From Simmondsia chinensis (lineage: Eukaryota > Streptophyta > Magnoliopsida > Caryophyllales > Simmondsiaceae): a stretch of 64,000 nucleotides of DNA. The position numbers and the translations under genes were made by a program. The notes under the pieces were generated by a model, which made no database searches, was not told where the DNA came from, and saw nothing but the letters and a program-made list of their open reading frames with translations. Positions 11,415 through 22,529 of the stretch are shown here, one piece after another. Location: NCBI GenBank assembly GCA_018398585.1, contig JAGTTD010000007.1, positions 9,575,320 through 9,639,319 on the forward strand. The letters are read 5' to 3'. Each line of letters opens with the position of its first letter. The first letter of the stretch is position 1.

Positions 11415-12039
11415 ACATTAAATCTAACTAACAAATCTAAAGTAATTAAATAAGCTTTAAAAATAATTAATTCTTGTTCAATCTTCACGACCCTCTGTAT
11501 AGATCCCTGCACTTTGTTTTTTGGTGGGTGGATCCAAATTTGTTTTTGGAGATTTTTTTTTTTTTTTTTTGAAATTTGATGATGGTGATGAATAAGGGTT
11601 GGCGGATGATAGAAAATATAGGGAGGAACGATTTGGGCCTTAATACCAACCTGCCATCTCTTGCATCTAGGCTTTGTTTTCAGCCACAACTTCAGCCTCC
11701 TTCCGATTCTTCTGCACATCACCTACCATGTCCCTTGACATGTCGTCCACCACGTCACTTACATGTCATCATGCTTTTTGCCACGTTATCAGTACCACAT
11801 CATCCAATAACATGCCTCCGAGTTGACAATATGTAGTTGAATTAGGAGATCTTGTTGACATGTATACAAGATTGAGCTTCTTGAAGATGAAAGACTCTGC
11901 TAAACTCAAGGTTAATCGTCGTTTCCAAGAAGAAGGTCAAGATAAAGAAGTACAAGATGAAAATGTTTATAACACAGAGTCCCTTGAAGATTGGATAGAA
12001 TTTAAATAATTATTTTTTAATATTAGTCAGATTTAGTGT
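11415..12039. other. Head-to-head junction of the two gypsy halves
   Basis: The left part (to about 11550, minus strand) and the right part (about 11830-12039, plus strand) are homologous sequences lying immediately upstream of the LTR starts. The right part also shares AGATCTTGTTGACAT with the minus-strand gag-upstream stretch at 9870-9885. Between them lie a T run (11551-11570) and an unassigned stretch. This is the symmetry centre of the inverted block. No intact reading frame. Confidence 0.5.
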
Positions 12040-12522
12040 TGTTAGGATTTATCAATTAAGATTTAAATTACATTTATATTTATTTATTAGGATTAGTTTA
12101 TCTTTATATTTATCAAGTAGGATTTAACTATCTTTATGTTTATCTTATTAGGGTTTGTTAAGCCCATAAATACACATTTGGGGTGAGTCATATATTCAAT
12201 TGAATTGTTTATGATGAATTAATTAAAAGTTAGATAGTTTTCTCTTCTATTTCTGTTTGAATTGAGAGTTTTTATGTATCCTTGGATTAACCAACCAGGG
12301 TGGTGAAAATTGGTACTATATGCATCCTTGGCCTAGCCAACCAAGGTGGTCAAATCGGCTACCTATTTGTATCCTTGGCCAAGTGTACCAAGATGGTGAA
12401 TTTGGATATCTTGTAGTGCGGTTTTTAACCTCGCCAAGATTAACAACCTATCAATTATGTAATTGGGTTTTAAACCTCGCCACAATCGGCACCTATCAAA
12501 ATTTCCCCTACATTATACTACA
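12040..12522 (+). repeat. Gypsy LTR, plus strand
   Basis: Starts TGTTAGGATTTATC and ends TTATACTACA. It contains three or more diverged repeats of a GTATCCTTGG..CCAACCAAGGTGG unit between about 12275 and 12400, also present in the LTR at 8375-8940. It is followed directly by protease coding sequence without a recognisable primer site or gag. Confidence 0.65.
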
Positions 12523-13660
12523 AAAAGCAAAGTTTGTGATGTTATCATCGAAAATGGAAGTTGTGAAAACATTGTTGCTACTACCATGGTAGAGAAATTA
12601 GAGCTTCTAAACCTCATCGATAACCATACAAACTACAATGGCTAAGGAAAGGAAATGAAGTTCGAGTTGTGAATTGATGCCTTGTGTAATTTTCATTTGG
12701 AATTAAATATAATGATGATGCTTGGTGTGATGTTATTCCCATGTCTGTCGCTTACTTCTTGGTCGCCCTTGGAAACATGATTGTTGAGGTATCCACAGTG
12801 GTTATCATGGTTCTTATTCATTTGCGAAGGATGGAATAAAGATCAAGTTAGCCCCTATGAAGCCCGAAGACCATTTGAAGAAGCCAAACAATACATTGAT
12901 CAGAAGGCTTAATTTAAATGAGGCTTGTTGGCAATCCGAGATAGCAAGCGTTTTGTTTGTGTTTGAGAAAAATGAATGTTTTAACTTAACTCCTGAAGTT
13001 GTCAAGCCCATCCTCAAAAAAATTTCTGATGTTGTACTTGAGGACATCCCGTATGGAGTACTGTCCGTGTGGAATATCCAACGTGCCATTGACTTTGTTC
13101 CTTGAGCTGTTATTCCTAACCACCCTACTTAACGAATGCATCCTTAAGAACATGAAGAACTTTAACGCCAGGTGGAGGAACTCATGACGAAGGGATCAGT
13201 GAAAGAAAGTGTTAATCTTTTGTGTTGTGCGTATACTCCTAGTCCCCAAGAAAGATGGAGCATGGAGAATGTGCATCAATAGCCAAGCAGAGAATAGGAT
13301 CACAATCAAATATAGCTTCCTAATACCTTGCCTCAATGATTTGTTAGACCAACTGCATGGATCCATCACTTTCTCAAAGATTGACCTTTGTAGTTGACAT
13401 CATCATATTAGATAATGACCTAAAGATGAATGAAAGACTACCTTCAAGGCTCACGATGGGTTATATGAGTGAACTGTTATGCCTTTTGGCCTCTCCAATA
13501 CACCATGTACGTTCATGTGCCTCATGAATCAAGTCTTTAATCCATTCATTGGAAAATTCGCTGTTGTCTACTTCGATGATATTCTGGTCTACAACAAGAA
13601 CAAAAAGGAACACAATGAACATCTTTGCCACATCTTTGAAGTGCTTGGCAGTGAGAAACT
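12523..13660 (+). pseudogene. gypsy protease and RT remnant in the block
   Basis: Begins in a retroviral-type aspartic protease: CDVIIENGSCENIV (12534-12575), where ENGS stands for the active D-S/T-G region and has lost the Asp. It then runs to RT: LVPKKDGAWRMCINSQAEN (13241-13297) and [32 protein letters not shown] (13479-13514) and [12 protein letters not shown] (13565-13600), where the catalytic FDD is kept as YFDD. The region ends at 13660 after LGSEKLYAN and runs straight into an LTR end, so RNase H and integrase are deleted. Stops at 13103 and 13397 break the frame. Confidence 0.75.
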
Positions 13661-13661
13661 T

Positions 13662-13716
13662 TATGCTAACCTTGCCACAATCAGTACTTATCAGTTTTAC
13701 CCCTTATGGTCCTACG
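13662..13716 (+). repeat. Truncated LTR end closing the gypsy block
   Basis: CCTTGCCACAATCAGTACTT and the following TTTTACCCC match the 3' end of the LTR 12040-12522 and, inverted, the left border at 8375. Only about 55 bp of this LTR remain. Immediately after it, copia A RNase H resumes ([17 protein letters not shown]). Confidence 0.6.
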
Positions 13717-14212
13717 TAAAAAGTGACTTAAAATTGGCAGGTTATGTAGATGCTAACTTTGGTGGAAACTTAGATAGAAGAAAGTCGAGCTTAGCCTTCA
13801 GTCTTTAACAATATTGTTAACCACCGAATCTGAATGTCTAGCTCTAACCGATGATATTAAGGAGGGAATTTGGCTTAGGGGATTACTATCTGAGACTAAT
13901 TTGAACCTCGGACCACCAAAAATATACTAACAGTTAGTTAGCCCTTACACTTTGGAGGAAACCTGTTTACCATTATCAAACCAAATACTTAGCTATTAGG
14001 AGGAATTTCAGCATGGACCAGCTAGAGGCAAATCAGATAGAATTGCTAAAAATTGATACTGATGAGAACCTGACAGACATTGGTACAAAGACAGTGCTCT
14101 TGGAGAAGTTTTCAAACTGTGTCAAACTCATCCAAATGGAGTGGAATCCTGGATGAATCATTTTTGAGAGAATCTAGTGGTCAGTATATATGGTTACCAA
14201 GCTGAAGATTAT
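13717..14212 (+). pseudogene. copia A RNase H remnant
   Basis: Resumes copia A after the nested block: [18 protein letters not shown] (13733-13786) is the first RNase H motif with its Asp. Shifted in frame, ESECLALTDDIKEGIWLRGL (around 13826-13890) is the second. A C-terminal DENLTDIGTKT motif (14061-14093) precedes the 3' LTR. The polypurine tract is not obvious. Non-functional. Confidence 0.75.
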
Positions 14213-15172
14213 TGTATCATAATTGGTACCCATATATCTTAAACCATGCCTTAATACAAAAGTAGGGCTAAAATTGAGCTTAAAATAAACTTAAGACAAA
14301 ATTAGGATTATCACAATGTAAAACACATCATTTGGTTGGACAGACTTCCTCAAAATGCGTTGCTTAATGCTCCAGATAAAAGAAATGGCAAAGTAATAAA
14401 TAAGTGCAAAATTAAGGGTTAAATCATTTTGAAAACTAGATTTTTGCACTTGAGATAATGTCCAAAATGCCCCTGTGCACTATTTACTTGATGGGGCCAT
14501 TGCCTGTTGCCCAAGTCCTTTGCTTTTTCCATTTTATGGGTGACGCATGTCATTCATCCAACGGTCCATAGACGACACTTTTCCCTCTACCCGTGTGCGG
14601 ATTTGTGTTTCTTTTGATGAATTGTGGCTGATCATCTGCTTCATTATCAATGGATGAGATTGCATTATGGGCTGAGGCGCGGATTGAGGTGGCACTGGTA
14701 TATATTAAGGTTGAGAGATAAATTAAAAAGCAAATTTCATTTTCTCTATTTCTTCCTCTTTGTTTCCCCCTCTTTCGTTTCCAATGCAGCTCCTCTAGTC
14801 AAACCCTAACTCTGATTGCTCTCCAAGCTCCATTTATGGTGGAATCAAGCATTTGGTGAGAGGATGGTTGCTTCTTTGGGTTAGATCTTAGGTTTCTATC
14901 TTAGAAGCTGTATGTATGAGTCCGTAATTTAAGGTTTGCATTTATTTGTATTTTGGTCTGTAATTTGTAATAATCAATAAATATAATGGAGATCTCTTTA
15001 AAAATAGGGAGCCAAGGACTAGTACCATCTTTTTTGGATTTGAACCTCGTAAGAAACCTAGTGTTAGGTTCTTTAGTTGTTCTTGCTTGAGATCTTGAGC
15101 ATGTATTCGTTCTTTTGTTTCCTTCGACTTGTAATTGTTTAGCAAAGCCACTTCAACATAATAATGTCAACA
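14213..15172 (+). repeat. 3' LTR of copia A
   Basis: Begins TGTATCATAATTGG and ends ATGTCAACA, 960 bp, and aligns with 3870-4821. It contains a TATATTAAGG motif at 14700 matching 4355 in the other LTR, in the expected promoter zone. It is free of the 47-bp insertion seen at the 5' LTR border. Confidence 0.85.
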
Positions 15173-15505
15173 TGTCAATTTTCTCAAACTCTTGTATCCT
15201 GCATATAAATTCTAGAGTGGGGAGAGCATGTAATATACCCCTTTGTCCTTTCCCCCAGTAAAGTCTTGTGGGCCTACAGTTGACATGGTGGATCACATGT
15301 GCTCGCACTGCGCCAAGCCAGGGGGCGTGTTCTGGCGGGTGTGGACTTTTTTCGACCCGGACCTTTATTTTTACAGCCATAGTGTTTTTAGTTGTCATAA
15401 ATAAACTCAAGGCGATTTCTTGGACTGAGCTCGAGGGTGTGTGCTCGGGTTAAAGTAGTTTACTTTCGGTCAACTTCATGGTTGTTAGCTTGAGGCCTTG
15501 TTCAC
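15173..15505. other. Spacer between copia A and the Tat element
   Basis: About 330 bases without a recognisable gene or element end. Somewhat more GC-rich than its surroundings, with CTCGAGG-type words. Could be the last unrecognised piece of an older element. Confidence 0.5.
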
Positions 15506-16395
15506 TGCTATTTGCTTTACTTTATATGGACTTAAGTGTGATGTGGTCGCCGTAAAACGAGAAACAAAACAAACATGCAAAAGGGATTCACTGTGACTAT
15601 GGAGTGAGCCTAATTACAAATCGCACGTCTTTCACCTCAAACACTCACCGTTTTTTCGAGTAAAGGTTGTGGCATGTTAGTGTATCTAACTTCGGTTATA
15701 CCATAAGTTCTACTTATGCTTCAATGAAGAAGACTTTTGTTAAGTTTTTTTTTTTTTTTGGATTTTTTATATATATGTTGACAAAAAATAAAAGGACATG
15801 GACCTAACTCAAGTAGCAGTCCACTTAAAAGCCCGATCCAATCATGTTTTTAAGCCTTGCACCCTTGACTTATAATAACTAGAATGATTTAAGGCCTAAT
15901 AAGATTAAAGTGACGCACATCGTATTTAGGTCATTGAGTTAGGACCAACGCAATCAAGGTCAAGCCTTGGCCATCAAAGCCTTAAACTAAAGCCTTAACC
16001 CTTAACTCATCAAAATTTAGGAATAGATTAAAACTGGAAGTCCTGATACCTGAGAAACTACATTACTGTTGAAGCAAGTATAGCAAGTTCTACGTTAATC
16101 TAAGCTATGCTAAGTTACATTGCCCCTAAGAAAAAGCACAAGTGTGCTGTAATTAAAACTTGATGAAGTTTTCTATTGCCTTGTTGTAGTTCTTTGGATT
16201 GACGTAGAGCCTTTTATTTATAGCGAATGGAAAATAACTACTGCTCTTAATTCTGCGGAAACTCTCCCAAGTTAGGCCACTAAGCTTCTTCTTGCACATG
16301 CAAAATACCAACGAACATGTCCTTAATTCATTATTGGAGGGAATTTCTTGGTGCCCACATCCGTAATCTTCACGGAAGTCCTTTGTAGAAACCCC
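15506..16395 (-). repeat. 3' LTR of the Tat element
   Basis: 890 bp on the plus map, starting TGCTATTTGCTTTAC and ending TAGAAACCCC. Aligns with 28167-29328: AAGTGTGATGTGGTCGCCG (15532) and GGAGGGAATTTCTTGG (16336) have counterparts there. The minus-strand start is preceded by purine-rich AGAAGGACAAGGGG (16392-16405), a candidate polypurine tract. It carries one copy of a segment that is tandemly doubled in the other LTR. Confidence 0.75.
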
Positions 16396-16509
16396 TTGTC
16401 CTTCTACATTAAAACTCTGCCTGATTTCACTCTCAACGGCTATAGGGAGCCTGAGAGAACAGTGCGCGTAACTTGCTCTTTCTTCCCACATATCTATAAG
16501 TATGATAGT

Positions 16510-18300
16510 TGAGGCTCAACATTGTCACTTTTCTACTATGTTCTCTCTCTTCGTTGTCATCAAATGCTCTTGCAAACGCTTGCCCTTGTCCTTGAATCGC
16601 TGAATCTTGATTCAATCTTCTCTTCATCCTTTGCTTCCTTTGATTTATTGACAACTCAAATGTCATTCACTGTCTCTGCTCCTGTTGCTCAAGCTGATGC
16701 CCCAATCGAGCAATTGACATGTTTGTGTCAATCAAACATCTCGATGGTCTCTAATGTGCTTTAAAGCCCAATCAATCTTAACACCATTGATGACAATCTT
16801 TCTTGGTTATTAGAGAATGATCCTTCGTCTTCCTTCGCGTCCTTTCCCTAGGGCCTATCCTGGACCCATCTCACGACATTCCACCTCTTCAGGGACATTT
16901 CTAGATACTGACAAATCTCCTCAGCTTCACACAGTTTTTGAAGAATTTTCATTGGGGAGGAAGATGCATCCTAAAGGAAGCGGCACCTTTTAAAGAATGG
17001 ACTTTCTTGACAAAGCAATACACCAAGGGTGTGGACCATCCAATGGTAACCGGCGAAGAGAAATGGAAGAATCTTCGTATTTACGAAGCCATCAAGCTCT
17101 CCACCATGACTACCCTCACTTGCTATTGGAACTCATGCCATAACGCTTTTGCCCTCCCCGAGGAATTTCTTAGCATTACCTTAGGGACATAGTGGCCTTA
17201 ACAGGTCTTTTGCCAGGAGGAGAGAATTTGCTTCTTAATTCTTTTATTTCTAATGAGGCTAAAGATTTCTCCTCTTCCTTCTCTATAACCAATTTTCCTA
17301 GCGGCTATGAGTCATTTGTTAAAATATTTGTAATAGGGGCTCAGGACTTTGGGCATGGTTCAAGAGAAGAAGAGGCATGCTTTTACCTATTTTGGCTAAA
17401 CAAGTTTTTCTTTTCTAACTCCTCCAATTTAGTCTTGAAGGTTCTAAAGACCAGGGTAGTAAAATTGGTTTTTAACACTGGTCCATTAGCCTTGGGACCA
17501 TTTTTCTTGGCCCAAGTATATGAATGCCTTAGGAACATCATAGCCAATAACCATGCTGTCCAAATAGGTGGACCCTTGTGGCTGGACCAGATTTAGGCCC
17601 CAGCCTATTTTCATGAGCTCTGCCTCAGGGGCCCCTATGCTCCCACAGGTGAGGGGTTTCCTGCTTTAAGGAGTACTTCACCCATTGTCAGGTCCAACTA
17701 CCCCTAGGATAGTCCTTTGACCAATGCCTTGAGAGATTAACATCTCCTCAAGGTAGGAAGGGGACTTAATGGACTCCCTTCAGGGAGAGTAATCTTGGTT
17801 CAGTCTAGTTCAAGAAACTGGACCTTCAATATGATGTCTTTTTGAACACCAATTTGCAGATCTTGTAGGCAACCTTGTGCCCTCAATATCCATTTTTCTA
17901 TCACCAGACTCCTCCTGGTGTAGAAATGTATAGGCCTAGATTGTTTGCCAGGTAATTTAATATGGTCCAAGACGTCCCTTTTTCCCAGTGTAAGGACCAA
18001 GAACCTTTGTTCGGCTAAGAGGTTCCCCATCCAACCTATTTGGCTTAGGGAGCTCCTCGAGCCAAACCAAGAAGTGAAATCCCTTTATGCATATCTTGTT
18101 ATTTGTAGGTACACCCCATGTGCCAGACCACATTTTGCAGCTAGGTTTCTAGCCTATTGGTCATCTTTGGAGGCCAAAGGCGGCAAGCAATATTTTATGG
18201 CTCTGTCTGAGCTTGTAGGTCCCAGCTTGAGAGGAAGCCATCCCATCAGCATAAGGGCAACCCCGTAGAAGGCACGATCAGGAAAACAACAACCTCTAAA
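16510..18300 (+). pseudogene. Plant mobile domain (PMD, aminotransferase-like) gene remnant, 5' part
   Basis: Plus-strand coding remnant of a PMD protein (family of MAIN/MAIL1, also found inside plant transposons). Visible PMD blocks: KWKNLRIYEAIKLSTM (17067-17114), ALPEEFLSIT followed after a frameshift by VALTGLLPGGENLL, CFYLFWLNKFFFS (17380-17418), LKTRVVKLVFNTG and FLAQVYECLRNII, then the W-rich strand GGPLWLDQI and, beyond a stop, YFHELCLRGPYAP. Later pieces such as FAARFLAYWSSLEAKGGKQY (18132-18193) match the end of the domain. Stops and frameshifts occur throughout. It lies antisense to the gypsy element that holds it, between integrase and the 3' LTR. Confidence 0.65.
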
Positions 18301-19925
18301 GTATGCTTCTGTCTTATTTTAGTGGCTTCAACAAAGATTGATCTCAGTTCTTTACTTTTTCAGTGTCTATCCAGGAAACCCCCATGAGTGCTAGGACTAG
18401 AAGCTTTACTCAGATACTGCTAGAGGAGTCTCCTCTAGGAACTTCTTCACTAGCCCTTGAGGTTGGTGGCTTAAGAAAGAGAAAGAAAGGTGTTGTTCCT
18501 TTAATTCTCCCTGATGCAACAGCAGAAGAAGAAGAGGTACCCATCTCACAATTGATGAGAAAAAGAAGAGCCGGGCTCCCTGTATGAGAGGTATTGGTTT
18601 TTCTTAATTGGTTTTCTTGTTCATCTTTGTTAAAGTAGCTTCTGACATGGACTTTTATAGCCACTAGAAATGCTAACTTCATATATTGTGGAGAAATTGG
18701 ATTCACCATCTCAAGAAACTGCACCAGAGCCCCATTAGGGCATTGAATCGTTGAGCTTGAGTACTAAGGAAGAAGATGATGTGGCTACCTTAGTGTGGAG
18801 CCAATCATAAGGTATCCACTTGAAGTGGTTTCCTTCCCAGCTATCTTGGGCCAAGGTCTTGTGCAAGCTCCATTTCTACTCTCAGGAGGCTCAATCTCTA
18901 TTGAAGAGATTGTTAAAAGAAAATGCCTATATGGTTTCCCAATTTTTGATGTTTTAAACCATATTTGGTTTTAACATGCAAGCCTTATCCTCTAGAAGCT
19001 CCTCTTGAGGAAGGTGCATCAGCGGTTGAAGAGCCAGCAACAGCTCTAACAATTGAGATATCTACTGAAACTTCAATGACAGGTGTACAATTAGAAGCTC
19101 CAATGGCAGCAATGCCCATAGAGGCCCCTTCTTCGGCTCAAATTGAGGCCACAGAGGTCAAGGCATTTCTTTTAGCCTTGGTTGCTCTCCAGAGTCAAAA
19201 TCTTGCTTAACTCATTTTATTGTTAACCTTTTGCAGGTCACTCCTCCCAGAGCCATTCCTTCCCTAAGGATAAAGGGAATGTCTTCACCTTTAGAAAAGT
19301 TTGGAGCAAGTGGTAGATTGGCTTTCTTGTAATTGGACCAAGAATCTCCCAAATTGTAACAGCTAAGAGAATCAAGTGTCTCCCTATTCTGACTTTGGCT
19401 GAGGGGACCATTTTTCAAGAGGTCATATCCTTGATAAGATCCTCGAAAGAAGATCCAAAGGTGGCTCCCTTTATTGCCAAGGAAATTGAAGTTCTTGAGG
19501 TGGTGCTCTTAAAGGTGAACTAAGAGGTCCCAACCCTTCTTTAGAGGAAATGACATTGCCAAGATGCCATTAGAAAACTAGGGCATTCAACTAGCCTAGT
19601 AGGCTTATCGCTATTGCTTGACGAGCTCTAAGCAGTAAGAAGGATCCAGGATCATCAAGCTCAAAGGATTAGAAGTCTGGAAGACAAGATCCATCGCTTG
19701 GAGGAGAGGTTAATTCTCCTTAAAGAAGAGCTATTCTCCTTAAGACAAAATCTTTCTCATGGTTCGGCATTTGGAGGACTCGGAGAGGCCACCATGGAGG
19801 CTCGGAGGAATAATCAAGTCATTCAAGAAGAAGCTCTTTCCTTAGATTGTGAGCTGAATGCCACAACTAGCCAGCTGCCCTCGATAAAGGAATCCTTAGT
19901 GTGGATTAGGACTCAACTCTTTTGA
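18301..19925 (+). pseudogene. PMD gene remnant, 3' part with apparent introns and coiled coil
   Basis: Continuation of the plus-strand PMD gene. A GT..AG intron fits 18300-18363 (GTATGC ... CTTTTTCAG), and another 3' splice site TTTTGCAG lies at 19231-19238. Open pieces: 18363-18587 (basic GLRKRKKGVVPL, acidic EEEEVP, basic LMRKRRAG), 18965-19210 (a Glu/Ala/Thr/Pro-rich linker) and 19630-19925 (a heptad-like coiled coil, HRLEERLILLKEEL and onward, closing at TGA 19923). PMD proteins often carry such low-complexity or coiled tails. Splice sites are inferred by eye. No homologue recognised for the tail itself. Confidence 0.45.
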
Positions 19926-20169
19926 TTTTTAGTTCTTGTGGCTGTACAAGTTACTTACCTGTAATATTTTAGTATGTAAGCTATGTACTCTCCCACAATT
20001 AATGAAATACGCATTGATGTTTAATACGTCTGTTAGATTGGTGACTCCTTTTCTTTTTCTTTGTTTTCTTGTCCTAAGGATCATGGATTGATCCTTAAGA
20101 CATTGATATTGGAATTGAGTCCATAACTCAGGAAATCTATACGTAAGGACCTCCTGGTTAGAATTTCAA

Positions 20170-21355
20170 ATTGATGGCGCATATTTCTTTAGGATCAACA
20201 TTGATAGCCCTTGGATGAGTTCTTACATCCCAATCTTGGAGTAAGTAAGCATTATCTCTAAACATCTCGATGGCTTTAAATGGGCCTTCCCAGTTGGGGG
20301 ACCATTTTTCAAAGAAACGATCTTTTTAGCCAATAGGTAAAACCACATTCTAGACTATATCTTCTAAGTCAAAAGACCTAGGCTTCACCCGTTCATTGTA
20401 GGCTTTAGCCACCCTCTTTTTCTATATTTCCAACTTGTGAAGAGCATTAAGCTTTACTTTGTCAAAGTTAGTAAGCTTTTCCATAATGGAATGCTCATAT
20501 TCAAGTTCAAAAAACCTCTCTTGATGAGCTAATCTAATAAATTGAACCGTTACTTCAATGGGAGCACAACATCATGGCCATATGTCAAATGAAAGGGAGT
20601 TGTCCTAGATGCGTGTCATTTAGATGTCCTGTAAGCCCAAAGGGAATCCAGTAGCAATTGATGCCACTTCTTGGGATTGTCCTCAATCATCTTTTTAATA
20701 TTGGCCTTCAAAATCTTGTTGGTTGACTTTACCTGGCCATTGGCTTAAGAATAGTAAGAGGTTGAGTTTGAGATTTCTATGTTTAAACTTTTGGTAAACT
20801 CCTTAACTTCAGCTCCATTGAAAACTCTAGTTTGGTCCACAGTAATGGTTTTTGGGATACCAAACCTACATAGGATGCATTCTTTGATAAAATCAACACA
20901 TCTTATTGATTGATGTTCCTATATGGCTTAGCCTCCAACTACTTTGTGAAATAAACTGTGGCCATAAGAATCTAAGAGTGTTGTTTGCTAGAAGGAGGGT
21001 TAATTTCTCCTATGATGTCCATTGCCCAATCTCAAAATGGCAAGGGTTTGACAATAACATGCATTTCAACCGCTAGGACTCTTGGCATATGACCATGTCT
21101 TTGGCATGCTCTGAACCCCTTGGCATGCTTTATGCAGTCATCCATCATTAATGGCCAGTAATAACCATCACATCTGATGAGCCAATGTATTTCGTTGCCA
21201 GCTAGATGGGATCCACATATACCCTCATGCGCTCTTACCATCACTAACATTGCTTTATGCAAGCCAAGGCACCATAAAAGCACTCCATTAGCGTCCCTTT
21301 TATATAAATCTCTAGATTCATCATTAAGATGGAATCTATAAGCCCTCATCTTCAT
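20170..21355 (-). pseudogene. Tat element integrase remnant
   Basis: Minus strand. The zinc-binding domain is intact in 21032-21355: HEGICGSHLAGNEIHWLI and YYWPLMMDDCIKHAKG with CQRHGH (HHCC). The core follows: WAMDIIGEI (first Asp), then a damaged second block around 20860. Further on come STNKILKANIKKMIEDNPKK (Glu position replaced), WHQLLLDSLWAYRTSK and RTTPFHLTYGHDVVLP. The C-terminal domain ends near 20170 with WEGPFKAIEMFRDNAY-like sequence. Stops and frame changes are frequent after 21032. In the living element it would insert the cDNA. Confidence 0.8.
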
Positions 21356-21559
21356 CTTTCTATCCTTAGCATAGTCTTAAGGGTTCTTGAAATAGTTTAT
21401 TAGAGGCTTCCTCCAGTTGTCACGTTGACTTAGGATAGTTTAATGGGTTTTAAAGCATTCTAAGTGTTCACTTGGTACTACTTCGCTCTTAAGATTGGGA
21501 CACTCAATGTCACGGTCTAAAACTTTGGTTTTAATGACCATGGTTTCTTTGCACTAAGT

Positions 21560-22520
21560 CCTGGGCAATTTATACCTTGATGCTAGTTGAGGCAAGTCAT
21601 TGGCTGCTTTGTTCTGTTGTCTGGGGATATGCTCAAGCTCCACTCGAATTTACTCGATAGCTTTTGCACTATTGATAAGTATCAATTTGCGGTATCGCTT
21701 AAACATTGAAATTCCCTTTTTACTTGGCAAATTACTAGCTGCGAATCTTCCTTGATGATAACATTAAGGACTTGGATTTCCTGGAGAGTTTGTAAGCCTA
21801 TTGTCAATGCCTCATACTCTACCTTTTTTTTAGAGCATCTTCTAACTAAAGTGACGACTAATTTTTAGTGAAAATCTTAGCAGGAGATTATATCATAATT
21901 TCAATTCTAGCACCAGAATTGCTCCTTGATCCATCGAATAATAACTTACCAAAAGTTGGTCTTGCTTATAGTCCAAGCCAGTATTTATGTTTCGGAGGTC
22001 AGCTAAAAAGTCTGCTAAGGCTTGGCCCTTTACTAACTTTTGTGATACGTAAACCAACTCAAACTAAAGCAGAGTTACACTCCATTTGTTCAACCTTCCC
22101 CTTATAAATGGCCTATCTAGTATGTATTTATGGACATTTTTATGAGAAACTACATATGTAATAAATTCCAAGATGTAGTGTCTTAATTTTGCTGATACAT
22201 AGAATAATGATAGACACAAATTTTCAATCGAGGAGTATTTTATTTCACATTTATTTAAGCAACAGCTAAGGTAGAATATAGCCTATTCAAACCCTTGCTC
22301 ATTGTCTTGTACAAGCAAACAACTAACATATTCCTCAGAAGTCAAGACATAGATATTCAAAAGTTTACCCTGCTCTGGTGGAACAAGAACCGGGGGCCTA
22401 ATCAAGTACTCCATGGCCTTGAAGGCTGCTTGATTTGGCTCTTCCCATTTGAAGTCCTCCTCAGATTTGAGCCTCAGTAATGGAAAGAAGACTTTTATTT
22501 TTCCTGCGACATTCAATATG
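21560..22520 (-). pseudogene. Tat element RNase H region remnant
   Basis: The segment 22283-22516 (SEEDFKWEEPNQAAFKAME, then PPVLVPPEQGKLLNIYV) is the RT/RNase H connection. Further down, KLLFDGSRSNSGARIEI (about 21890-21945) resembles the start of the additional archaeal-type RNase H (DGSS..AG) that marks the Tat lineage. The remainder is broken by stops. The lineage inference rests partly on this motif. Confidence 0.6.
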
Positions 22521-22529
22521 AAACAATTA

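Larger units (their letters stand above)
8375..13716. mobile_element. Composite gypsy block inserted in copia A
   Basis: A 5.3 kb block of related Ty3/gypsy pieces that separates copia A RT (left) from its RNase H (right). Both outer ends are the 3' end of the same LTR family but in opposite orientation: left reads TAGGGGGTAAAACTAAT, and the reverse complement of the right end reads AAGGGGTAAAACTGAT, each followed inward by ATTGTGGCAAGG. The left half is minus strand (LTR, gag, RT/RNase H, LTR), the right half plus strand (LTR, protease, RT, LTR end). The two halves meet head to head near 11415-12039. No clear 5-bp target duplication was found. Confidence 0.6.
3870..15172 (+). mobile_element. 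Ty1/copia element A with nested insertion
   Basis: A decayed LTR retrotransposon with homologous direct LTRs at 3870-4821 and 14213-15172, a tRNA-iMet-type primer site just inside the 5' LTR, and gag, integrase, RT and RNase H remnants in copia order (integrase before RT). The internal region is split at about 8375 by a 5.3 kb gypsy composite that ends near 13716, after which RNase H resumes. No matching 5-bp target duplication is visible (ACTAT before, TGTCA after), so one flank has probably changed. All frames are broken; the element cannot move by itself. Confidence 0.85.

Noticed and set aside
17800..18030. Minus-strand frame in the PMD region as part of the gypsy pol
   Set aside because: No gypsy motif; the plus strand gives PMD-like blocks on both sides, so this is a shadow.
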